This document shows positions 8,569-16,685 of a stretch of 64,000 nt of DNA, piece after piece (within the stretch, counting starts at the first letter, position 1; each line of letters opens with the position of its first letter). The DNA is from RGIG6375 sp964472725 (GTDB lineage Bacteria; Bacillota; Clostridia; Oscillospirales; Oscillospiraceae), in contig CAYYLZ010000006.1 of the NCBI GenBank assembly GCA_964472725.1, forward strand, positions 3,539-67,538. Direction: 5' to 3'. The position numbers and the translations under genes were made by a program. Under the pieces are notes generated by a model. The model was given only the letters and a program-made list of their open reading frames with translations, was not told where the DNA came from and ran no database searches.

Positions 8569-9594
8569 ATGATATTCGGTAAGGATTTTGGCATAGACCT
8601 TGGAACATCAAACGTCATTATATATATGAAGGGCAAGGGCATAGTGCTCCGTGAGCCTGCCGTGGTTGCCGTGGATAAGAATACCGGCAAGCTGCTGGGC
8701 GTAGGTCTTGAGGCGCAGAAAATGCTGGGTCGTACCCCCGGCAACATCATCGCCATCAACCCCCTGCAGGACGGCGTTATATCCGATTACGAAATGACCG
8801 AGCGCATGCTCCGTGAGTTTATCCGCAAGATAACCTCCTTCAGCCTGCTCAAGCCCCGCCTGCTCATCACCATTCCCGGCAATATCACCGAGGTGCAGGA
8901 GCGCGCGGTCATCGACGCGGGTATGCAGTCCGGCGCCCGCAAGGTATACCTTATCGAGGAGACCGTTGCCGCGGCCTACGGCGCGGGTCTGGATATTGCC
9001 CAGCCTGCCGGACGTATGCTCGTGGACATCGGCGGCGGCACCACCGATATCGCCGTGCTGTCCCTTTCCGGCGTGGTGGAGTCCAGCTCCATCAACGTGG
9101 CGGGCAACAGCTTTGACGAGGCTATCATCAAGTACGTCAAGAGAAAGCACAATATTCTCATCGGCGAGCGAACCGCCGAGGAGATAAAGATAAATCTCGG
9201 CTGCGTTTACCATAACGAGCGGGACGCCTCCATGGAGGTGCGCGGACGCTGCCTGCTCACCGGCCTCCCCAAGATGTTCACCATTCACTCAGACGAAATG
9301 CTGGACGCCTTCACCGACGTTACCGAGGATCTGCTGGACGCTCTGCGCAGCGTTCTTGAAACCACGCCCCCCGAGCTGGTGGCGGATATCGCCGAGAACG
9401 GTATCACCGTAACCGGCGGCGGCAGCCTTGTGCGTGGTATTGATAAGCTCATCGAAGCCAATACCAATATCAAGACCCGTGTTGCCGAGGAGCCGGAAAC
9501 CTGCGCTGCCAACGGCGCGGGCAAGGCTCTTGAATGGATAAACGATATGCAGGAGGGCACCATCAATCTTGCCCGCCGCAAGCAGATGATGTGA
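8569..9594 (+). CDS. mreB: Rod shape-determining actin homologue MreB/Mbl
   Basis: 341 aa, with GGAGGAG before the ATG. MreB forms membrane-associated filaments that steer the elongasome during lateral wall synthesis. Actin-fold nucleotide motifs are seen: GIDLGTSNV near residue 6 and VDIGGGTTDIAVL near 155, with the adenosine motif GGGSLVRG near 284. It stands without mreC and mreD, which suggests an Mbl/MreBH-type paralogue as in other Firmicutes, though a sole mreB cannot be excluded. Confidence 0.95.
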   Translation: MIFGKDFGIDLGTSNVIIYMKGKGIVLREPAVVAVDKNTGKLLGVGLEAQKMLGRTPGNIIAINPLQDGVISDYEMTERMLREFIRKITSFSLLKPRLLITIPGNITEVQERAVIDAGMQSGARKVYLIEETVAAAYGAGLDIAQPAGRMLVDIGGGTTDIAVLSLSGVVESSSINVAGNSFDEAIIKYVKRKHNILIGERTAEEIKINLGCVYHNERDASMEVRGRCLLTGLPKMFTIHSDEMLDAFTDVTEDLLDALRSVLETTPPELVADIAENGITVTGGGSLVRGIDKLIEANTNIKTRVAEEPETCAANGAGKALEWINDMQEGTINLARRKQMM

Positions 9595-9606
9595 TTATGG
9601 ATAATA

Positions 9607-10308
9607 ATGATTATGGAAAATAAAGAGAAAAGTCTCCACGCGGGTCATCGTGAACGGCTGCGCAAACGCTTCCTCGCCTCCGGGCTTGAGGGCTTCGGCG
9701 ACCATGAGGTGCTGGAGCTGCTGCTCTGCTACGCAATTCCCCGCCGTGACGTAAACGATATGGCTCACGCCCTTATAGACCGCTTTGGCAGCCTTGCGGG
9801 AGTGCTGGACGCACCCGCCGGTGAGCTGATGACTGTTCCGGGAATAGGGGAACAGGCGGCGGTACTGATAAAGCTCATACCCCAGTTGACCCGCAAATAC
9901 CAGCTTTCCGGCATCAGGGGCAGTGGAAAGTCGGTGCTTGACACCGTGGAAAAAGCGGGCGAGTTCGTTATTCCTTGGTTCCAGAGCATGACCGAGGAAG
10001 CGGCGTATATGCTCTGTCTGGATAAGCGCTGCAGGCTTATAAACGTGCATACCATTGGCAACGGTGACGAATTCAAAACCATAGCCTCCGCGAAGAGGCT
10101 GGTGGAGCTGGCTGTGCAGAATAAAGCGGAGTCCGTGCTGCTGGCCCATAATCACCCTGGCGGAACGCCCGTGCCCTCCGTAGAGGACGTGGCGGCCACC
10201 CGTCAGATAGCCGCCGCGCTGAGTTCCGTTGGAATACCCCTGACAGACCACCTTATAGTGGTGGGCAACGAGTTCGCATCAATGAACGAGTGCGGATATA
10301 TGGATTGA
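9607..10308 (+). CDS. radC: RadC-family JAB/JAMM domain protein
   Basis: 233 aa. A helix-hairpin-helix region (TVPGIGEQAAVLIKL) is followed by a metalloprotease-like domain with the JAMM signature H181-x-H183-x7-S191-x2-D194 complete. RadC was first linked to DNA repair, but its biochemical role is unsettled. The start could be ATG 9607 or ATG 9613; neither has a strong ribosome site. It sits between mreB, where RadC often lies in Firmicutes, and uvrB. Confidence 0.93.
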   Translation: MIMENKEKSLHAGHRERLRKRFLASGLEGFGDHEVLELLLCYAIPRRDVNDMAHALIDRFGSLAGVLDAPAGELMTVPGIGEQAAVLIKLIPQLTRKYQLSGIRGSGKSVLDTVEKAGEFVIPWFQSMTEEAAYMLCLDKRCRLINVHTIGNGDEFKTIASAKRLVELAVQNKAESVLLAHNHPGGTPVPSVEDVAATRQIAAALSSVGIPLTDHLIVVGNEFASMNECGYMD

Positions 10309-10317
10309 GGTTAACAT

Positions 10318-12291
10318 ATGGCTGAATTCAAGGTCGTAAGTGAATATACGCCCTCCGGCGACCAGCCGGAAGCCATAGATGCCCTTGTGCGGGGCGTTGA
10401 AACGGGGCTGGACGAGCAGACGCTTCTCGGCGTTACCGGCTCGGGCAAGACCTATACCATGGCCAAGGTCATTGAGCGGCTGCAGCGGCCTACGCTGGTG
10501 CTGGCTCATAATAAGACTTTGGCGGCGCAGCTGTGCTCGGAATTCCGCGAGTTTTTCCCAAATAACGCGGTGGAGTACTTCGTCAGCTATTACGATTACT
10601 ACCAGCCCGAGGCCTACATAGCCCACACCGACACCTATATAGAAAAGGACGCGGCCATAAACGACGAGATAGAGCGCCTGCGCCACTCGGCAACCACATC
10701 GCTTTTCGAGCGCCGTGACGTTATCGTTGTGGCCTCCGTGTCCTGCATATACGGCCTGGGCGACCCTATCGACTATAAAAACATGGTGCTCTCCCTCCGC
10801 GAGGGACAGACCCGTGACCGCGACGAGGTTATAAAGAAGCTCATTGAGATCCGCTATGAGCGAAACGATATCGCCTTCGACCGCAATATGTTCCGTGTCC
10901 GGGGCGATACCATAGAGATATTCCCGGTCTACGCAAGGGACTACGCCATTCGCGTGGAATTCTTCGGCGACGAGATAGACCGCATAAGCGAAATAAATCC
11001 CGTGACCGGCGCGGTGAGCCGCAGAGTTTCCCACACGGCCATATACCCCGCATCCCATTACGTTACCACCAAGGAAAAGATGGAGCGGGCGCTGAAGACT
11101 ATCGAAGAGGAAATGAACCAACGCTGCGCATGGTTCAAGGAAGAGGAAAAACTGGTGGAGGAGCAGCGGTTGCGCCAGCGCACCATGTACGATATGGAGA
11201 TGATGCGCGAGCTGGGCTACTGCACCGGCATCGAGAACTATTCCCGCATTATAAGCGAGCGTGCCCCCGGCAGCGCCCCCATGACCCTGCTGGACTACTT
11301 CCCCGAGGACTTCGTGCTCTTCGTGGACGAGTCCCACGTTACCCTGCCCCAGGTTCGCGCCATGTACGCAGGCGACAGAGCGAGAAAGACAAGCCTTGTG
11401 GAATACGGCTTCCGCCTGCCCAGTGCCTTTGATAACAGACCGCTGAACTTTGACGAATTCACGGAGAGAATAAACCAGGTAATCTATGTTTCCGCCACTC
11501 CCTCGGATTATGAGCGGGAGCGCTCGGGACAGATAGTGGAGCAGATAATCCGCCCCACCGGCCTTCTCGACCCCCTTATTTCCGTCCGGCCTACCGAGGG
11601 ACAGATAGACGACCTTATCGGCGAGATAAATGCCCGCACAGAGCGCTCCGAGCGTGTGCTGGTGACTACGCTTACAAAGAAAATGGCGGAAAATCTCACC
11701 GAGTATCTGCAGAAATCCGGCATACGGGTGCGCTATATGCACCACGATATAACCAGCCTTGAGCGAATGGAGATAGTCCGCGATCTGCGCCTTGGCGAGT
11801 TCGATGTACTGGTGGGTATAAACCTGCTGCGCGAGGGTCTCGACCTGCCGGAGGTATCGCTGGTGGCCATACTGGACGCTGACAAGGAGGGCTTCCTCCG
11901 CAGCGAAACCAGCCTTATTCAGACCATAGGCCGTGCCGCGCGAAACGCCGACGGTCAGGTAATAATGTATGCCGACACGGTCACGCCCTCCATGCGCCGC
12001 GCTATCGACGAGACCGAGCGACGCCGTGAGAAGCAGGACGCTTATAATAAGGCCAACGGCATCGTTCCCAAGACGGTCATCAAGAGCGTCCGAGACCTTA
12101 TCGAAATATCCCGCCCCGACGACGACAAGGGACGCAGCAAGCGCTCCGACGGCGTGAAGATGACCAAGAAGGAGCGGGAGGAGGCGATCGCCAAGCTGGA
12201 GAAGGAAATGCAGCGCGCCTCCAAGCTGCTTGAGTTTGAATACGCAGCCGTGCTCCGCGACCGCATCATCAAGCTTCGCAACGAAAAATAA
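10318..12291 (+). CDS. uvrB: Excinuclease ABC subunit B
   Basis: 657 aa, the normal length. UvrB receives damage from UvrA, verifies it with its beta-hairpin and recruits UvrC. Walker A GVTGSGKTYT lies near residue 38, the hairpin region (YYDYYQPEAY) near 92, DESH near 338, helicase motif VI (QTIGRAARN) near 535, and a C-terminal UVR coiled coil (about 620-655). The gene follows radC by 9 bp. uvrA and uvrB are usually adjacent; here five genes separate them. Confidence 0.98.
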   Translation: MAEFKVVSEYTPSGDQPEAIDALVRGVETGLDEQTLLGVTGSGKTYTMAKVIERLQRPTLVLAHNKTLAAQLCSEFREFFPNNAVEYFVSYYDYYQPEAYIAHTDTYIEKDAAINDEIERLRHSATTSLFERRDVIVVASVSCIYGLGDPIDYKNMVLSLREGQTRDRDEVIKKLIEIRYERNDIAFDRNMFRVRGDTIEIFPVYARDYAIRVEFFGDEIDRISEINPVTGAVSRRVSHTAIYPASHYVTTKEKMERALKTIEEEMNQRCAWFKEEEKLVEEQRLRQRTMYDMEMMRELGYCTGIENYSRIISERAPGSAPMTLLDYFPEDFVLFVDESHVTLPQVRAMYAGDRARKTSLVEYGFRLPSAFDNRPLNFDEFTERINQVIYVSATPSDYERERSGQIVEQIIRPTGLLDPLISVRPTEGQIDDLIGEINARTERSERVLVTTLTKKMAENLTEYLQKSGIRVRYMHHDITSLERMEIVRDLRLGEFDVLVGINLLREGLDLPEVSLVAILDADKEGFLRSETSLIQTIGRAARNADGQVIMYADTVTPSMRRAIDETERRREKQDAYNKANGIVPKTVIKSVRDLIEISRPDDDKGRSKRSDGVKMTKKEREEAIAKLEKEMQRASKLLEFEYAAVLRDRIIKLRNEK

Positions 12292-12363
12292 AAAAATATC
12301 TTCCAAACACAGGGAAGATATGGTACAATCAGTTATATTAAATTGTAAAGTGAGGGTATAAAG

Positions 12364-13071
12364 ATGCTTACTCTTTGCCTGTTTATAGTTGCCATTGCCT
12401 CCTACCTGCTGGGTGCGATAAACGGCTCCATAATCGCCTCCAAGTACTTCTTCAAGAAGGATATTCGTGAGCTTGGCAGCGGCAACGCCGGCCTCACCAA
12501 TTTCTATCGCAATTTCGGCACCAAGGGCATAGTTCTTGTTCTTGCCATTGATATCATCAAGACTGCCGTAGCCGTATATCTGGGCTGGGCGCTTATCAAG
12601 CTTTTCGGTCATGGCATGGTGGGCAAGCTCTTCGCCGGCTTCTTTGTAATGCTGGGTCACGCTTTCCCTGTTTACTACGACTTCAAGGGCGGCAAGGGCG
12701 TTCTTTGCGGCGGTATCCTTGTGCTCATGATGGACTGGCGTATCGGCCTGCTCTGCTGGCTGGTATTCCTCATTGCAGTTATATTCACCAAGTATGTTTC
12801 TCTCGGCTCCGTCTGCGCCGGCGCAATGTGTCCCATCGGCACCGCCATTTTCGGCGGCTGGTGGCTGCAGGTCGTCCTCGCTCTCATGTGCGGCCTGCTG
12901 CTTATAGTCATGCACCGTCAGAATATTCTCCGCCTTATCGCGGGCAAGGAGCGCAAGCTTGAGCTTGGCGGCAAGCCCGCCGCGGTAAAGGAGCGTCCCG
13001 CAAAGGAAGCTAAACCCAAGCAGGAAGTCAAGTTCAACGTTTTTGAGGACGTAGATGACGACGAAGAATAA
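12364..13071 (+). CDS. plsY: Acyl-phosphate:glycerol-3-phosphate acyltransferase
   Basis: 235 aa integral membrane protein. PlsY takes the acyl group from acyl-phosphate to make lysophosphatidic acid, the first step of phospholipid synthesis in most Gram-positives. Conserved cytoplasmic motifs are present: GSGNAGLTNFYR (near residue 39) and KGGKGV (near 115), with HAFPVYYDF before the latter. A lysine-rich C-terminal tail of about 35 aa extends beyond the usual end. It is followed by gpsA, which makes its glycerol-3-phosphate substrate. A short hairpin without a U tract lies between uvrB and plsY (12296-12321). Confidence 0.96.
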   Translation: MLTLCLFIVAIASYLLGAINGSIIASKYFFKKDIRELGSGNAGLTNFYRNFGTKGIVLVLAIDIIKTAVAVYLGWALIKLFGHGMVGKLFAGFFVMLGHAFPVYYDFKGGKGVLCGGILVLMMDWRIGLLCWLVFLIAVIFTKYVSLGSVCAGAMCPIGTAIFGGWWLQVVLALMCGLLLIVMHRQNILRLIAGKERKLELGGKPAAVKERPAKEAKPKQEVKFNVFEDVDDDEE

Positions 13072-13080
13072 ATATATCAT

Positions 13081-13110
13081 TCAGCGGGGCTAAGACCCCG
13101 CTGAGTTTTT
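13081..13110 (+). terminator. Intrinsic terminator after plsY
   Basis: Perfect 9-bp stem (13081-13089 with 13096-13104), 6-nt loop, then GTTTTT. It lies between plsY and gpsA, so gpsA may be read by partial readthrough. Confidence 0.8.
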
Positions 13111-13126
13111 ATCAGGAGAAAAACCT

Positions 13127-14134
13127 ATGAAAATATCAGTTCTTGAAAGCGGCAGCTGGGGTACGGCTCTCGCGTCGGCCTTGGCAAGAAACGGCCATGC
13201 CGTCACGCTCCATTCCCTGCATACCCACCGCTCTCAGTTGCTCAGAGATACCCGTGAAAATCCCCGCCTGCCCGGCGTCACCCTGCCCGAAAATCTTGAC
13301 TACGCCGATGGCCTCGCCGGCGTCGAGACCGCCGAAGCGGTGCTGGTGGTAACGCCCTCCATCGCTGTAAGAGAAACGGCGAAGAGCCTGCGGGGCGTTG
13401 TCCGTGACGACGCAGTGATAATTTCCGCCGCCAAGGGCATTGAGCGGGGGACTTCTCTGCGAATGAGTCAGGTCATAGCCGACGAAGTTGGTGGCGAGGA
13501 GCGCATCGCCGTGCTCTCCGGCCCCTCCCACGCGGAGGAGGTTGCCCGCGGTATACCCACCGGCTGCGTTGTGGCTTCTGTAAGTGAAAAGACCGCGCTT
13601 ATGGTGCAGGAAATGATAATGAGCAAGGTGTTCCGCATTTATACCACCTCCGACGTTGTAGGCGTGGAGCTTTGCGGCGCGCTGAAAAATATCATCGCCA
13701 TGTGCTCCGGCATCTGCATGGGACTGGGTTACGGTGATAACAGCAACGCCATGATGATGACCCGCGGCCTTAACGAGATGGCAAACCTTTGCGCCGCACT
13801 GGGAGGCAGAAAGGAGACCACCGCCGGTCTCGCCGGTGTGGGCGACCTTTTCGTTACCTGCACCTCCCGACACTCCCGAAACCGCAGCGCCGGTATGTAT
13901 ATCGGGCAGGGCATGAGTGCTGAGGAGGCAAGTGTCAAGGTAGGCGCTATCGTCGAGGGATATTATGCCACCGCCTCCGCCCTTGAGCTTTCGGGCAAGG
14001 CGGGCGTGGAAATGCCCATTGCCGCCGAGCTCGGCAAGGTGCTCTTCGAGGGCAAGGATCCCCGTACCGCCACCCTTGACCTTATGTCCCGCGCACCCCG
14101 CGCCGAGGACGACGAAAGCTGGCTCAACAGTTGA
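13127..14134 (+). CDS. gpsA: Glycerol-3-phosphate dehydrogenase [NAD(P)+]
   Basis: 335 aa. GpsA reduces dihydroxyacetone phosphate to sn-glycerol-3-phosphate for phospholipid synthesis. The substrate-domain motifs are normal: GPSHAEEVARG, and CGALKNIIAM with the catalytic lysine K187, then GYGDNSNA. The N-terminal dinucleotide loop is unusual. The family has GAGSWG or GSGAWG, while here residues 7-12 read ESGSWG, so the first glycine of GxGxxG is glutamate. Two intact later glycines and a clear reading frame argue against a sequencing error, but cofactor binding may differ. The ATG has CAGGAG upstream. Confidence 0.95.
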   Translation: MKISVLESGSWGTALASALARNGHAVTLHSLHTHRSQLLRDTRENPRLPGVTLPENLDYADGLAGVETAEAVLVVTPSIAVRETAKSLRGVVRDDAVIISAAKGIERGTSLRMSQVIADEVGGEERIAVLSGPSHAEEVARGIPTGCVVASVSEKTALMVQEMIMSKVFRIYTTSDVVGVELCGALKNIIAMCSGICMGLGYGDNSNAMMMTRGLNEMANLCAALGGRKETTAGLAGVGDLFVTCTSRHSRNRSAGMYIGQGMSAEEASVKVGAIVEGYYATASALELSGKAGVEMPIAAELGKVLFEGKDPRTATLDLMSRAPRAEDDESWLNS

Positions 14135-14154
14135 CACAAAGGGAATAATAACGC

Positions 14155-14193
14155 AGCCCTGACCGGCTTCAAACTTCCGGTCAGGGCTTTTTT
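14155..14193 (+). terminator. Intrinsic terminator after gpsA
   Basis: Perfect 12-bp stem (14155-14166 with 14177-14188), 10-nt loop and a run of six T. This closes the uvrA-gpsA block. Confidence 0.9.
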
Positions 14194-14194
14194 A

Positions 14195-14230
14195 TGCAAA
14201 AATTCTTTAAGACGGTAAAGAATTTTTGCA
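14195..14230. repeat. 15-bp perfect inverted repeat upstream of the metY promoter
   Basis: TGCAAAAATTCTTTA at 14195-14209 and its exact complement at 14216-14230, 6-nt spacer. It starts just after the gpsA terminator and ends 9 bp before the -35 box of metY. It could be a second terminator-like hairpin or a regulator site. Confidence 0.6.
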
Positions 14231-14238
14231 TAAACATA

Positions 14239-14267
14239 TTGACTTTGTATGCAGAAAGTGCTAATCT
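14239..14267 (+). promoter_or_regulatory. Sigma-A-type promoter of the metY-cysK-nifS-iscU operon
   Basis: TTGACT (14239-14244), 17-bp spacer, TAATCT (14262-14267). Expected transcription start near 14274, about 160 nt before metY. Confidence 0.7.
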
Positions 14268-14268
14268 G

Positions 14269-14299
14269 CTATAAACATACAATGTATATATGTTTATAG
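14269..14299. promoter_or_regulatory. Palindromic operator candidate over the metY transcription start
   Basis: Perfect 11-bp arms CTATAAACATA (14269-14279) and TATGTTTATAG (14289-14299), 9-nt spacer, directly after the -10 box. The position suits a repressor. A cysteine/sulfur regulator such as an Rrf2 (CymR/IscR) family protein is an inference from the genes controlled. Confidence 0.6.
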
Positions 14300-14433
14300 A
14301 GCAAGCCCATGAATAAGGTGGCGAGAATATGGAAAAATGGTTTGAGAGACTTGTTCGAGCTAATTTCCGTTTTGGTCGAATGTGATACAGCGGTGATGTA
14401 TATCAAAAATAACGACTGAAAGGAAATGACACA

Positions 14434-15729
14434 ATGAGTAACTATAAATTTGAAACACTGCAGCTCCATGTAGGTCAGGAGCAGCCCGACCCTGCCACCG
14501 ATGCCCGCGCAGTACCCATTTACGCTACGACCTCCTATGTTTTCCGCGATTGCGCCCATGCCGCAGCACGTTTCGGGCTTGGTGATGCAGGCAATATCTA
14601 CGGTCGCCTTACCAACTCCACTCAGGACGTGTTTGAAAAGCGCATTGCCGCCCTTGAAGGCGGCGTGGCGGCATTGGCACTGGCTTCCGGCGCGGCGGCT
14701 ATAACCTATACTCTTCAGGCGCTGGCGCAGGGAGGAGGACACATAGTTGCGCAAAAGACTATTTACGGCGGCAGCTATAATCTGATGGCTCATACGCTGC
14801 CCACCCTTGGTATCACTGCCAGCTTTGTAAATATCCATGACTTGGAGGAAGTGGAGCGGGCGATAACTGACAATACCCGCGCCGTTTATATTGAAACCCT
14901 CGGCAATCCAAACAGCGACATTCCCGATATTGATGCCCTTGCTGCACTGGCCCATAAGCACGGACTGCCCCTCGTTGTTGACAACACCTTCGGTACGCCC
15001 TATCTTATCCGACCCTTCGAGCATGGTGCAGATATTGTTGTCCACTCTGCCACAAAATTTATCGGCGGTCACGGCACCACCCTCGGCGGAGTAATTGTAG
15101 ATTCCGGAAACTTTGATTGGGCAGCGTCCGGCAAATATCCCGCCGTTGCGGCACCGAATCCCAGCTATCACGGAGTGGCCTTTACTGACGCGGCGGGAGC
15201 GGCGGCATTTGTTACCTATATTCGTGCCGTTCTGCTCAGAGATATGGGAGCCTGCATTTCCCCCTTTGCGGCTTTCCTGCTTCTGCAGGGTACGGAAACC
15301 CTTTCACTGCGTCTTGAGCGCCATGCCGAAAATACCAAGAAGGTCGTGGAGTTCCTGGGCAGCCACCCGCTGGTGGAGAAGGTGAACCACCCCTCTCTGC
15401 CGGAGCACCCCGACCATGCGCTTTATGAGAGATATTTCCCCAACGGCGGCGCATCTATTTTCACCTTTGAGATAAAGGGCGGCGTTGAAGAGGCACACAG
15501 CTTTATTGACAATTTGGAGATATTCTCCCTGTTGGCAAATGTGGCGGATGTAAAGAGTCTTGTTATCCATCCCGCAACCACTACTCATAGCCAGCTGACG
15601 GAGCAGGAGCTTGCCCAGCAGGATATTAAGCCCAATACCATACGCCTGTCTATAGGAACAGAGCATATTGACGATATAATCGCAGACCTTGAAAAGGGCT
15701 TTGCAGCTGTAGCCAAGGGAAAGGGGTAA
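14434..15729 (+). CDS. metY: O-acetylhomoserine aminocarboxypropyltransferase (sulfhydrylase)
   Basis: 431 aa, typical of the MetY branch of Cys/Met PLP enzymes. It makes homocysteine from O-acetylhomoserine and sulfide, and some members also make cysteine. The PLP lysine is K208 in SATKFIGGHGTT; YGRLTNSTQDVFEKR near residue 62 and the C-terminal RLSIGTEHIDDI are characteristic. AAAGGAAA precedes the ATG. First gene of an operon with cysK, a cysteine desulfurase, iscU and a MOSC protein, so sulfide assimilation is linked to Fe-S cluster supply. Confidence 0.94.
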   Translation: MSNYKFETLQLHVGQEQPDPATDARAVPIYATTSYVFRDCAHAAARFGLGDAGNIYGRLTNSTQDVFEKRIAALEGGVAALALASGAAAITYTLQALAQGGGHIVAQKTIYGGSYNLMAHTLPTLGITASFVNIHDLEEVERAITDNTRAVYIETLGNPNSDIPDIDALAALAHKHGLPLVVDNTFGTPYLIRPFEHGADIVVHSATKFIGGHGTTLGGVIVDSGNFDWAASGKYPAVAAPNPSYHGVAFTDAAGAAAFVTYIRAVLLRDMGACISPFAAFLLLQGTETLSLRLERHAENTKKVVEFLGSHPLVEKVNHPSLPEHPDHALYERYFPNGGASIFTFEIKGGVEEAHSFIDNLEIFSLLANVADVKSLVIHPATTTHSQLTEQELAQQDIKPNTIRLSIGTEHIDDIIADLEKGFAAVAKGKG

Positions 15730-15734
15730 GCACA

Positions 15735-16667
15735 GTGGCAGGTATATATACTTCCGTAGATCAGCTTATAGGAAAAACTCCGCTGCTGGAGCTTGGAAAT
15801 ATCGAAAAGCAGCTTGGCCTTAAGGCTCGCGTGGTGGCCAAGCTGGAATACTTCAATCCCGCGGGCTCGGTAAAGGACAGAATAGCCAAGGCGATGATAG
15901 ATAAAGCCGAGGTGGAGGGTACGCTGAAGTCGGACTCTGTGATAATCGAACCCACCAGCGGCAATACCGGTATCGGACTTGCCGCGGTTGCCGCGGCAAG
16001 AGGCTACCGCATCATTATTGTAATGCCCGAAACCATGTCCGTAGAACGCAGAACTCTTATGAAGGCATACGGCGCCGAGCTGGTGCTTACCGAGGGCTCA
16101 AAGGGAATGAAGGGCGCCATTGCAAAGGCGCGGGAGCTTGCCGCAGAAATTCCCGGCAGCTTCATCCACGGTCAGTTTGACAACCCCGCCAATCCCGAAA
16201 TACATCGCCTCACCACCGGGCCGGAAATATATGAAGATACCGGAGGAAACGTGGATATTTTCGTGGCAGGAGTAGGAACAGGCGGCACGATAACAGGCAC
16301 CGGTGAATACTTGAAGGCAAAAAATCCAAATATAAAGGTAGTTGCAGTGGAGCCTGCGGGCTCTGCGGTGCTCTCAACGGGAGTGCCGGGCAGCCATAAG
16401 ATACAGGGTATCGGCGCAGGTTTCGTGCCCAAGGTGCTGAATACCGCTGTCTATGACGAAATAATCCCCGTCGCCGATACCGACGCATTTGAAACCGGCC
16501 GCCTTATCGGCAGAAGCGAGGGCGTGCTGGTGGGCATATCCTCAGGCGCGGCGGCATGGGCGGCTATACAGCTGGCGCAGCGGGAGGAAAATCGGGGCAA
16601 GACCATAGTTGTTCTACTGCCGGATACCGGCGACAGATACTTATCTACTCCGTTGTTTGCGGAATAA
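15735..16667 (+). CDS. cysK: Cysteine synthase (O-acetylserine sulfhydrylase A)
   Basis: 310 aa from GTG 15735, 5 bp after the metY stop and preceded by AAGGGGTAAG. It forms cysteine from O-acetylserine and sulfide using PLP. The Schiff-base lysine is K47 in NPAGSVKDRI; TSGNTG (74-79) holds the substrate carboxylate, and the glycine loop VGTGGTITG near residue 178 binds PLP phosphate. No cysE is in the window. The product is the substrate of the desulfurase encoded next. Confidence 0.96.
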   Translation: MAGIYTSVDQLIGKTPLLELGNIEKQLGLKARVVAKLEYFNPAGSVKDRIAKAMIDKAEVEGTLKSDSVIIEPTSGNTGIGLAAVAAARGYRIIIVMPETMSVERRTLMKAYGAELVLTEGSKGMKGAIAKARELAAEIPGSFIHGQFDNPANPEIHRLTTGPEIYEDTGGNVDIFVAGVGTGGTITGTGEYLKAKNPNIKVVAVEPAGSAVLSTGVPGSHKIQGIGAGFVPKVLNTAVYDEIIPVADTDAFETGRLIGRSEGVLVGISSGAAAWAAIQLAQREENRGKTIVVLLPDTGDRYLSTPLFAE

Positions 16668-16685
16668 ACGAAAGAAGGAAGAGTA

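Noticed and set aside
14274..14433. Possible SAM riboswitch or T-box before metY
   Set aside because: The leader lacks the S-box core and the T-box GGGTGG element, and has no terminator hairpin.
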